In this document: one piece after another, positions 55,557-62,905 of the stretch | Layout of the letters: each line of letters starts with the position of its first letter | How positions within the stretch are numbered: position 1 is the first letter of the stretch | From: Flavobacteriales bacterium | Lineage (GTDB): Bacteria; Bacteroidota; Bacteroidia; Flavobacteriales; JASBRU01 | Reading direction: 5' to 3' | Assembly (NCBI GenBank): GCA_030149285.1 | Contig: JASBRU010000008.1 | Location: forward strand, 161,258 to 225,257 | Length of the DNA: 64,000 nt | Made by a program: the position numbers and the translations under genes | The notes under the pieces: generated by a model | Databases searched by the model: none | What the model saw: the letters and a program-made list of their open reading frames with translations, nothing else | Told to the model about the DNA's origin: nothing

Positions 55557-58500
55557 TATTTACAATTGGTATTGTAAAAATGAAAGTTGCGCCTTTTCCT
55601 TGCTGACTTTCAACTCTTATTTTTCCACCATGTTTGTTTATTAAATCTTTGGCAATTAATAAGCCCAAGCCAGTTCCTGCCTCTTCATTGGTGCCGGTTG
55701 TTGAATGGTGTACATCAGGTCTGAATAATTTGTCAATATCCTCTAAAGGTATACCCACACCCGTATCTTCAATAGATATTTCTGTAAACTTAACACCCGG
55801 GTTTGCTTTAATTTTTATAGCACCTCCATTATAAGTAAACTTTATGGCATTGTTTACTAGGTTTTGTATGACCAACCTAAGCATATCTTTATCTGCATTT
55901 GCAGTAATTTCCGGTTTAATAAGGTTGGTGATTTTTATATTTTTTTGCTTGGCAGATAGGCGTAATACCTCAAGTTCTTGATTAATTAATTCTTTAAGAT
56001 TAAAAGGTTCTGTGCTTAACTTAAAATCTTGGGTTTGTAGTTTAGACCAACCAAGTATGTTATCTACTAGATGGTATATTTTGCTACCAGAGTCATTAAT
56101 GGTTTCTGCACAAGATTTTAATTCGCTTTCAGGTAAGTCGTCCCATTTAGAGTTCATAATGTCTGAAACATGATTCATAAACCTAAGTGGTCCTTTAATG
56201 TTGTGAGTGATAATAGAGATTACCTTAGCTTTTGTAAAGTTGGTTTCAATAAGCAAGTCTTCAGACTGACTAAGTTCGCGGTTTTTCTGTTCTAATTCTT
56301 TGTAACTCTTTTTAAGAGCTTCGGTACGTTGCTCGGCTAGTTTTTCTAGCTTTTTATTGGCAAACTTTATCCTGTCTAATCTATACCTGTACAGCCCTAC
56401 AACTAATAGTAATAAGCCAAGCCCAATAAGGATTTGAAACCAAGTTTTCTGTATTAATGTTTTAGGAACTGTTAAATACAGTTCAGCTTCTTTATACTCT
56501 CCTATATTTAGTTTGTTGTATACCCTTACTTTAAACTTATAGTTGCCTGATGGTAAGTAGGTATACGTGATTTTTCGCTCAGTAGTTTCGGTCCATTTTT
56601 CATCTAAACCTTCCATTTTGTATTCAAATGAAATATTGTTTTCATTGATGAAGTATGGAGCTGTAAATGCAATTTGTAGTCTGCTGGTATTAGATTTTAT
56701 GACAATGTTTTTGCTTTTTTCTAATGAAATGTCATCAGCAAGAACTTCTGAAAATAATACCTCAGGTATTTCAAATGAATAGTTTAAATCTTTCGGGTTT
56801 ATTATGGCCAAGCCTTTAGAGGTTGGGAACCACATTTCGCCAGAGCTTAGTTTGATGCCTGAAGGTTGGCAGCCACCATTAAACTCAGTACTCAACAGCC
56901 CATCTTCATGACCTAACTTAACTTTGTTTAGCTTATCACTCAGTCCTTCGGCATAAAGGTTTAGCTCATTTTTATTAGCAATAAACATACCTGTGTTAGA
57001 GGTCATCCATAGGTATCCATTTTCGTCCTCTATTATGCATGATACAATATCAGATAAATTGGGCTTTACTTGGTTGTAAGCAAAAATTTCTCCGTCTTTA
57101 TAACGATGTAAGCCGCCACCATAGGTTCCTATCCATATAGTACCATCACCATCTTCATATACACATCTTACACTATTGTTTATAAGGCCGTTACTTTTAT
57201 TAAAAAGGGTGGTTGTTTTTAAGTCTTCAGTCAATATAAGCCCTCCTTCAGAGCATATCCAGTAGCGATTTTTACTATCTTCATACAGTTGATTTACTCT
57301 GTAATTTATAGGTGTATCTAGCTCTTGCTTAACAAATTTTTTACCATTAAAGTAGCAAATGCCTTGGTGTGTGCCTACCCATAAGGTGTCTTTAGAATCC
57401 ACTATCATTGCAGTTGAAGATGTTTGAGGTAAGCCATCATCCATTCCAAACCGAGTAGTTACATTATTTTTAAATCTAAATACTCCAGAGTTGTATGTGC
57501 CTCCCCAAATAGCCCCGTCTTTGGTTTCTGATAGAGACCATATGGTTGTGTTGCCCGTAACATTATATGTTCTGGTCGTTCCGTTTGTGAGTCTTGTAAA
57601 CCCAAGTTTACCCCCACCAACCCATATGCTGCCATCAGATGCCTCTAGTATTGGGTATATACCATATTTGTTAAGTGTATTGTGTTTGGTTTGGAGGTTG
57701 AATCTTTTTTTCTGTAGCTTAAGCAAACCAATATCTGCAGTACCAAGCCATATGTTTTCTTCCTTGTCAATGTAGATTTTTCTAATGGGTTTTTTTAAGA
57801 GTTCAATTTCTGGGGCAATATTTTCAAATTTGCCATCTTTTAGCTTTATGATGCCTTCTGTACTAGAATACCAAGCAGCATTATTTTCATCTATATAAAA
57901 ATTTTCAGTATTTCTATTTGTAAGCTTTTTACCAGGGTAGACTTTAACAAGCTTTTCGTTTTTATAGATGTAGAGTTCGTTATTAAATATAGCATAAAGG
58001 CTTGTGTCCTGCTGTGATAAAGTTGGGAGATGCTGGCTATTACGGGTTTCTATTAATGTAGAAATATTGCCGTTCTTGTATTTATAAATACCATAGTGGT
58101 TGCTGAAAATAAAGTCATTTTTTGCTACTGATTTTATAAAGTGTACTCTCCCGTTGGTAAGGCTGTCTCCTGCAATTACATTAGTAAACTTACTATTGTT
58201 AAAATCGTAAATACCGTTATCAGTTGCTAGTAATAAGCCACCATTTTTGTTTTCAGAAACGTTATTTATACTAGTTATACCAGTTCCATTGTAATTGTAA
58301 GATGTAAAATTTTCGTTTTCATACTTCAGTAAGTAACTAGACTCTGCAATTATCCATAAGCGCTTTTCTTTATCTTCATACAGTCTTAAAAAGCGGTTAG
58401 ACTCTATGTTTTTATTGTTAGCAGTATTAAAAACTGTAAAATTTAGTCCATCAAACCTTACAAGACCGTTAAATGTTGCAACCCATAAATATTCATCGTG

Positions 58501-58680
58501 AGTTTGGATAATGTCATTTGCATTATTTTGGGGTAAGCCATTATCTGTTGTCCAGTAAGAAAGTGTATAGTTGGTGGGGCTTATAATGCTTTCTTCTAAT
58601 ATATATGGTTTTTGCTGAGCATAAAGGGTAAGGCTCAGGCAGAAGAGTAAAAAAGTCAGAAATTTTTTAGTTGAAGACAC
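55549..58680 (-). CDS. Two-component propeller sensor histidine kinase
   Basis: A 1043-residue kinase. Signal peptide (1-22), then two seven-bladed propeller regions (about 40-670) built of repeats like Asp-Gly-x-Ile-Trp-Ile-Gly-Thr, a Y_Y_Y domain (about 680-755), a transmembrane helix (about 757-777) and a cytoplasmic kinase: His826 in Thr-His-Asn-Ile-Lys-Gly-Pro-Leu, N box Asn-Leu-Val-Asn-Asn-Ala, G boxes near 972 and 1003. Unlike many Bacteroides hybrid kinases it has no receiver or AraC domain. The divergent LuxR regulator 71 bp away is the likely partner. Periplasmic ligand unknown; homologues often sense glycans. Confidence 0.92.
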   Translation of the reverse strand: MSSTKKFLTFLLFCLSLTLYAQQKPYILEESIISPTNYTLSYWTTDNGLPQNNANDIIQTHDEYLWVATFNGLVRFDGLNFTVFNTANNKNIESNRFLRLYEDKEKRLWIIAESSYLLKYENENFTSYNYNGTGITSINNVSENKNGGLLLATDNGIYDFNNSKFTNVIAGDSLTNGRVHFIKSVAKNDFIFSNHYGIYKYKNGNISTLIETRNSQHLPTLSQQDTSLYAIFNNELYIYKNEKLVKVYPGKKLTNRNTENFYIDENNAAWYSSTEGIIKLKDGKFENIAPEIELLKKPIRKIYIDKEENIWLGTADIGLLKLQKKRFNLQTKHNTLNKYGIYPILEASDGSIWVGGGKLGFTRLTNGTTRTYNVTGNTTIWSLSETKDGAIWGGTYNSGVFRFKNNVTTRFGMDDGLPQTSSTAMIVDSKDTLWVGTHQGICYFNGKKFVKQELDTPINYRVNQLYEDSKNRYWICSEGGLILTEDLKTTTLFNKSNGLINNSVRCVYEDGDGTIWIGTYGGGLHRYKDGEIFAYNQVKPNLSDIVSCIIEDENGYLWMTSNTGMFIANKNELNLYAEGLSDKLNKVKLGHEDGLLSTEFNGGCQPSGIKLSSGEMWFPTSKGLAIINPKDLNYSFEIPEVLFSEVLADDISLEKSKNIVIKSNTSRLQIAFTAPYFINENNISFEYKMEGLDEKWTETTERKITYTYLPSGNYKFKVRVYNKLNIGEYKEAELYLTVPKTLIQKTWFQILIGLGLLLLVVGLYRYRLDRIKFANKKLEKLAEQRTEALKKSYKELEQKNRELSQSEDLLIETNFTKAKVISIITHNIKGPLRFMNHVSDIMNSKWDDLPESELKSCAETINDSGSKIYHLVDNILGWSKLQTQDFKLSTEPFNLKELINQELEVLRLSAKQKNIKITNLIKPEITANADKDMLRLVIQNLVNNAIKFTYNGGAIKIKANPGVKFTEISIEDTGVGIPLEDIDKLFRPDVHHSTTGTNEEAGTGLGLLIAKDLINKHGGKIRVESQQGKGATFIFTIPIVNTK

Positions 58681-58751
58681 TTATTATCTGATGAATAGGC
58701 TAGTTATTGTTATATTCGCAAATCATACAAATGTAAACCATTTTTTGGGTT

Positions 58752-59378
58752 ATGATAAAGCTTCTTATTGCTGATGATCATGCAATTGTACGCAAAGGCT
58801 TAAAGCTTGTGCTAAGCACCGATAAAGATATTGATGTGCTTGGTGAAGCTATTGATGGAGAAGAGGTGCTTGAAAAAATTAAGGTCAAACATTATGATGT
58901 AATCCTTTTGGATATTGATATGCCTAAGATTAATGGGATTACTGCTATCCGTCATATCAAAAAAATATCGCCAAAAACAGAGATTTTAATTTTAAGTATG
59001 CATCCTGAGGAAGTATATGCAATGAGTGCAATACAAACGGGCGCCTCCGGCTTTGTGTCTAAAGACTCTGAAACTGAGGTTATTGTTTCTGCTATTAAAA
59101 AAGTGGCTAGAGGAGAGAAGTTTTTAAGCCCAGAGTTGGCAAAAAAATTGGCTAAGCATATTGATAAAACTACAAACGTAAGTCTTACAGGAAAGTTCTC
59201 TACAAGAGAGATGGAGGTGTTGAAATTGCTTTCATCTGGTAAAACCAATAAAGATATAGCTGAGGAATTGCAGATAAATGAAAAAACTGTAAGTACCTAT
59301 AAAACTAGGTTAATGAAGAAAATGGGGGTAAGTAATACGGTTGATTTGATTAAATATGCCGGTACTTTTGAAAATTAA
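58752..59378 (+). CDS. NarL/LuxR-type response regulator
   Basis: A 208-residue regulator: receiver domain (1-120) with Asp-Asp at 8-9, phospho-acceptor Asp54 in Leu-Leu-Asp-Ile-Asp-Met-Pro and the Ser-Lys-Asp lysine near 99, then a LuxR-type HTH (about 143-208: Phe-Ser-Thr-Arg-Glu-Met-Glu-Val-Leu-Lys-Leu, Asn-Lys-Asp-Ile-Ala-Glu). It is divergent from the propeller kinase, its probable partner, and 5 bp before the exosortase gene, so it may control that transcript. Confidence 0.93.
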   Translation: MIKLLIADDHAIVRKGLKLVLSTDKDIDVLGEAIDGEEVLEKIKVKHYDVILLDIDMPKINGITAIRHIKKISPKTEILILSMHPEEVYAMSAIQTGASGFVSKDSETEVIVSAIKKVARGEKFLSPELAKKLAKHIDKTTNVSLTGKFSTREMEVLKLLSSGKTNKDIAEELQINEKTVSTYKTRLMKKMGVSNTVDLIKYAGTFEN

Positions 59379-59383
59379 AAGCT

Positions 59384-59944
59384 ATGCTACAAGAGTTTAA
59401 ACCTGCAATATGGTTTTTGATAAAGTTTTTTGTGTTTTTCTTTGCAATAAGCCTATCCTATCAATTTTTATATTTAAATAGGTTTAACCAAGAAGGCAAT
59501 GTTAAGGCCGATGGTATAACCAAAGAAGTAACTATTGAAAGTGGCGAACTGCTGCAATGGTTTGGTTACAATACTAAGTGCGAACAGATAGGGAATCATA
59601 AAAATATGAGCCTGCAAATTGATGGTAAAGAAATATTACAGGTAATGGAGCCATGTAATGCATTTAACATCATTATTTTATTTGCTGCATTTGTGTTTGC
59701 ATACGGTGGTAAGCCTAAAAGAATGATTGTTTTTATTGCTTTAGGAATAGCGGTTATTCATCTATTTAATATTATTAGAATTGCATTATTGGCAGTAGTG
59801 CAAATGCATTACCCAGATCAAATGTATTTCTTTCATAAGTATGCTTTTACAGGTATAATTTATCTGGTTATAGTTGTTTTATGGGTTTTATGGGTAAATA
59901 AGTTTTCTAAGAAAAAGTTACTAAATTTCACTTCAGATAAGTAG
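59384..59944 (+). CDS. Exosortase/archaeosortase family membrane protease-transpeptidase
   Basis: A 186-residue membrane protein with four to five transmembrane helices. The three catalytic residues of exosortases are present in order and context: Cys91 (Met-Glu-Pro-Cys-Asn-Ala), Arg132 (Phe-Asn-Ile-Ile-Arg-Ile-Ala) and His151 (Phe-Phe-His-Lys-Tyr-Ala-Phe). Family members process C-terminal sorting signals of exported proteins or act in exopolysaccharide clusters. The short length and Bacteroidota origin suggest an XrtF- or XrtX-like subtype, which I cannot assign. It follows the LuxR regulator by 5 bp and precedes a PAS kinase by 14 bp. Confidence 0.85.
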   Translation: MLQEFKPAIWFLIKFFVFFFAISLSYQFLYLNRFNQEGNVKADGITKEVTIESGELLQWFGYNTKCEQIGNHKNMSLQIDGKEILQVMEPCNAFNIIILFAAFVFAYGGKPKRMIVFIALGIAVIHLFNIIRIALLAVVQMHYPDQMYFFHKYAFTGIIYLVIVVLWVLWVNKFSKKKLLNFTSDK

Positions 59945-59958
59945 TATTACCATATGTT

Positions 59959-61464
59959 ATGCCCTTAAGAAAAAGCACTGATCAAATAGCATTGTTAGTT
60001 TATGCTCCTTTAAAAATAAAGCAGTTAATTATAGATGCTATAGTAGGCTTTGAAAACTGCAGAGTAGAATTTGTATCTACTCAAAAAGCATTTAATACTG
60101 CGGCTTCAAAAACAGCATTTAATGTAATTGTAGTTCATAAACAGCAGTACCTCTCTAATTATAAGGATCTTCTAAGTCAGCTTTTTTCAAGTAATAGAGA
60201 GGCTCAATTGGTTTTGGCTATAAATAAAGAAGATGCTTCAGTAGTTGAAAATGCTTTTGAAGATGGGTTTCAAGACTTTATAACATTAGATAAAGAGTTT
60301 CCTCTTAGCATTCAGTTTTCTAGAATTATCAGATTAAGTAAGCAAAGAGTTAAGCTAGAGAAAAAGCTAAAAGAAGGAGAAGATTTATTTAGATTAATAG
60401 CAGAGCATAGTAGTGATTTGTTTTGCTTGCATGAACCAGATGGTACTATTATCTATGCTTCGCCATCATCTATGCAAATTTTAGGGTTTTCGCCCGCAGA
60501 AATGATTGGTAAAAAACCATTAGACTTCATTGAGTCATCTTACTTAAAGGATGTAGATAAACAAACATTCATTAGTCTATTGGAGTCTAGAAATAGTAGG
60601 ATACGCTATAAATTTCAGCATAAAAACGGAAGTATACGCTGGTTAGAAGCTACAAGTAATGATATTTTTGACAGTACAGGTAACATTACTCGTATACAAT
60701 CATTTAGTAGAGATATTACAGAGAGTGTACACTTGTTTGATGACTTAATGAAAGCTCTTTCTAAAGAAAAAGAACTAGCAGATTTGAAATCGAGATTTGT
60801 TTCTATCGCATCGCATGAGTTTAGGACTCCTTTATCAACAATTTTATCCAGTGCAGAGTTATTACAGCTAAAGTTTGAGGTAATGGATGGTGTTAAGCCA
60901 AATTTAATAAGGTCCGTAGATACCATTATTGAAGAGGTTGAGCGAATGAATAATTTGATTAATGATATACTTGTGTTAGGTAAGTTAGAAGCCGGAAAAA
61001 CTCCATTTAATCCAGTATCATTAGACATAGCCAAGTTAGTATCACAAACAATTAGTACTGATTTTAGAAATGTAGGTGTAGGAAAGCCTATTGTTCCAGA
61101 AATTTCAGGTAGAATAAAAATGGTTGAAGCAGACCCTTCGCTTTTCCGCCATATTTTTGTTAACTTGCTTTCCAATGCGTATAAATATTCACCTGGCAAT
61201 CAGGCGCCAAAAGTGAATATTAAATACAAAAAGAATGAATTAGTACTTGAGGTGATTGATAATGGGTTGGGAATACCCAAAGAAGACCAAAAGAATATAT
61301 TTTCTTCGTTTTTTAGAGCTCATAACGTGTTAAATATTGAGGGGACAGGTATGGGCTTGGTAATTGTAAAGGAGTTTGTAGAGTTGCATAACGGTACAGT
61401 TACATTAGAAAGTGAAGAGGGAAAAGGGGCAACGTTTATAGTAAGCTTGCCGTATAAACAGTAA
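59959..61464 (+). CDS. PAS-domain sensor histidine kinase, cytoplasmic
   Basis: A 501-residue soluble kinase. Residues 1-140 look like a receiver-fold domain in which the usual acidic pair and phospho-Asp are not evident (Val-Ile-Val-Val-His instead of a phosphorylatable Asp strand), so a pseudo-receiver is inferred. A PAS domain spans about 143-253, followed by a coiled linker, HisKA with His286 (Ser-His-Glu-Phe-Arg-Thr-Pro-Leu) and an HATPase with Asn-Leu-Leu-Ser-Asn-Ala-Tyr-Lys-Tyr-Ser and Gly-Thr-Gly-Met-Gly-Leu. No transmembrane segment. It probably signals to the response regulators encoded next. Confidence 0.92.
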   Translation: MPLRKSTDQIALLVYAPLKIKQLIIDAIVGFENCRVEFVSTQKAFNTAASKTAFNVIVVHKQQYLSNYKDLLSQLFSSNREAQLVLAINKEDASVVENAFEDGFQDFITLDKEFPLSIQFSRIIRLSKQRVKLEKKLKEGEDLFRLIAEHSSDLFCLHEPDGTIIYASPSSMQILGFSPAEMIGKKPLDFIESSYLKDVDKQTFISLLESRNSRIRYKFQHKNGSIRWLEATSNDIFDSTGNITRIQSFSRDITESVHLFDDLMKALSKEKELADLKSRFVSIASHEFRTPLSTILSSAELLQLKFEVMDGVKPNLIRSVDTIIEEVERMNNLINDILVLGKLEAGKTPFNPVSLDIAKLVSQTISTDFRNVGVGKPIVPEISGRIKMVEADPSLFRHIFVNLLSNAYKYSPGNQAPKVNIKYKKNELVLEVIDNGLGIPKEDQKNIFSSFFRAHNVLNIEGTGMGLVIVKEFVELHNGTVTLESEEGKGATFIVSLPYKQ

Positions 61465-61486
61465 AAAAACCAAATATTAATAGAGT

Positions 61487-62254
61487 ATGGAATTTGTAAA
61501 AGAGCTAGAAACGATTCTTGTTGTTGAGGACAATAAGAATTTGAGGGAGTCTATCTGTAACTTATTGGAAGATTCTTTTAATGTTTTATCCGCTGAGGAC
61601 GGAGAGCAAGGAATTGCAAAAGCATTGGAGTATGTTCCGGATGTTGTAATATCAGATATTATGATGCCTAATGTAGATGGGTATCAATTACTGAATACCT
61701 TAAAAAATAATAAAAAAACATCTAAAGTGCCTGTGGTACTATTAACAGCATTGGGTGAAGAAGAGAGAGAGTTAGAAGGGTTAAATACAGGCGCTGATGA
61801 TTATATAGTTAAGCCATTTAAAGCAACTGTGCTTTTGGCAAGAATAAGAAACCTGATTAGAAATCGTAAAAGTTTGATGATTGATATTGAAGGGGAGATG
61901 CAAAAAGAAATGGAGGCCTCTAAGTTTGAGACCAAAGACCCTACTCTTGCTTTGTTAGAATCATTAGTTGCAGATCGTTTCCGTTTTAAGAATATCCCTA
62001 TTCCTAAAATAGCGGATGAAATGAATATGACACCATCCCGTTTAGAGCGTTATGTAAAGAAAAACACAGGGATGTCGCCTAATCAGTATATACGAGATTA
62101 TAAGTTGCAGAAGGCTAAATTTATGTTAGATAATGATCAGATGAATGTGTCACATGTGTCATATAAGTTGGGCTTTAATAGTCTTTCATATTTTGGTAAA
62201 TGCTTTAAAGCAAAGTATGGCTATAGCCCGTCAGAACATCAAAACGCAAGTTAA
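61487..62254 (+). CDS. Response regulator with AraC-type DNA-binding domain
   Basis: A 255-residue regulator: receiver (about 8-125) with Glu-Asp near 14-15, phospho-acceptor Asp57 in Ser-Asp-Ile-Met-Met-Pro and Val-Lys-Pro-Phe-Lys near 109. The AraC HTH follows (about 155-252) with Pro-Ser-Arg-Leu-Glu-Arg and the family signature Leu-Gly-Phe-Asn-Ser-Leu-Ser-Tyr-Phe-Gly-Lys-Cys-Phe-Lys. The stop overlaps the next ATG. It is a candidate direct regulator of the surface-protein gene downstream. Confidence 0.93.
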   Translation: MEFVKELETILVVEDNKNLRESICNLLEDSFNVLSAEDGEQGIAKALEYVPDVVISDIMMPNVDGYQLLNTLKNNKKTSKVPVVLLTALGEEERELEGLNTGADDYIVKPFKATVLLARIRNLIRNRKSLMIDIEGEMQKEMEASKFETKDPTLALLESLVADRFRFKNIPIPKIADEMNMTPSRLERYVKKNTGMSPNQYIRDYKLQKAKFMLDNDQMNVSHVSYKLGFNSLSYFGKCFKAKYGYSPSEHQNAS

Positions 62255-62649
62255 TGAGCAAGAAGCTTAGTGTGCTGATTGTTGATGATGATCAAGTAAA
62301 TAATTTTGTACTTAAGAATGTTATTGAACGAACATACCCACAATCAGAAGTTGAAATTAAAATCAACGGAAAAGAAGGACTTAATTATTTATATAAGCTA
62401 GACTCTGAAAAGAAAAATTTTCCTAAAATTTTGTTGGTAGATATTTATATGCCTATCACTAATGGTTTTGAGTTTTTAGATGCTTATGAAAAAGCATTTC
62501 AGAATAAAGACTCAGTAATATTTATGATTAGTTCATCATTAAGTAAAGAGGATCAGGTGAAGGCAAACGGATATAAATCTGTTAAAGGATATATTACCAA
62601 ACCACTTATTAATAATAATATAGAGTTTATTGTAGAAAAGTATTTATAG
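62254..62649 (+). CDS. Stand-alone response regulator receiver
   Basis: A 131-residue single-domain receiver: Asp-Asp-Asp at 11-13, phospho-acceptor Asp63 in Leu-Leu-Val-Asp-Ile-Tyr-Met-Pro, Ser in Met-Ile-Ser-Ser-Ser near 94 and Thr-Lys-Pro near 119. No output domain, so it works through protein contacts or as a phosphate shuttle or sink for the PAS kinase. Coupled by overlap to the AraC-type regulator, and last before a terminator. Confidence 0.92.
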   Translation: MSKKLSVLIVDDDQVNNFVLKNVIERTYPQSEVEIKINGKEGLNYLYKLDSEKKNFPKILLVDIYMPITNGFEFLDAYEKAFQNKDSVIFMISSSLSKEDQVKANGYKSVKGYITKPLINNNIEFIVEKYL

Positions 62650-62693
62650 AATAAATCTAGTACTGTAGATTTAGTTTTATTATTTTAATCTGG

Positions 62694-62733
62694 CCCACAG
62701 TTTTTTACGTATGTAAATGACTGTGGGTTTTTT
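62694..62733 (+). terminator. Intrinsic terminator after the response-regulator operon
   Basis: CCCACAG and CTGTGGG form the outer stem, with an inner TTTAC/GTAAA stem, followed by six T. A weaker AAATCTA/TAGATTT inverted repeat (62653-62672) lies directly after the stop codon. Confidence 0.8.
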
Positions 62734-62835
62734 AATGTCTTATGTTTTAAGAGTTCAATGTTGAAATAAAGATATTTTAAAACGCTACAAAACAGTTATT
62801 TAAATATTTAATATAAAGAATTAGTATATATTTTA

Positions 62836-62843
62836 TATATTTG
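62836..62843 (+). promoter_or_regulatory. -7 box of the surface-protein gene
   Basis: TATATTTG exactly matches TAnnTTTG, in a strongly AT-rich stretch. Transcription would start near 62850, giving a 56-nt leader. No clear TTG at -33, which fits a promoter needing an activator. Confidence 0.5.
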
Positions 62844-62848
62844 CACAT

Positions 62849-62867
62849 TGATGATATTGTATCATCA
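62849..62867 (+). promoter_or_regulatory. Perfect 19-bp palindrome at the predicted transcription start
   Basis: TGATGATA, 3-bp centre TTG, TATCATCA. It begins 6 bp after the -7 box, so it can act as an operator for a dimeric regulator or as a hairpin at the very 5' end of the mRNA. A second symmetrical site, GTTAAC-A-GTTAAC (62881-62893), lies 13 bp before the ATG. Confidence 0.5.
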
Positions 62868-62905
62868 TAATGTATTGATAGTTAACAGTTAACAATATAA
62901 TTAAA

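Noticed and set aside
55549..58680. Polysaccharide-utilisation (SusCD) locus controlled by the propeller kinase
   Set aside because: No SusC/SusD or glycoside hydrolase genes are in the window, and the kinase lacks the fused AraC output typical of hybrid two-component systems.
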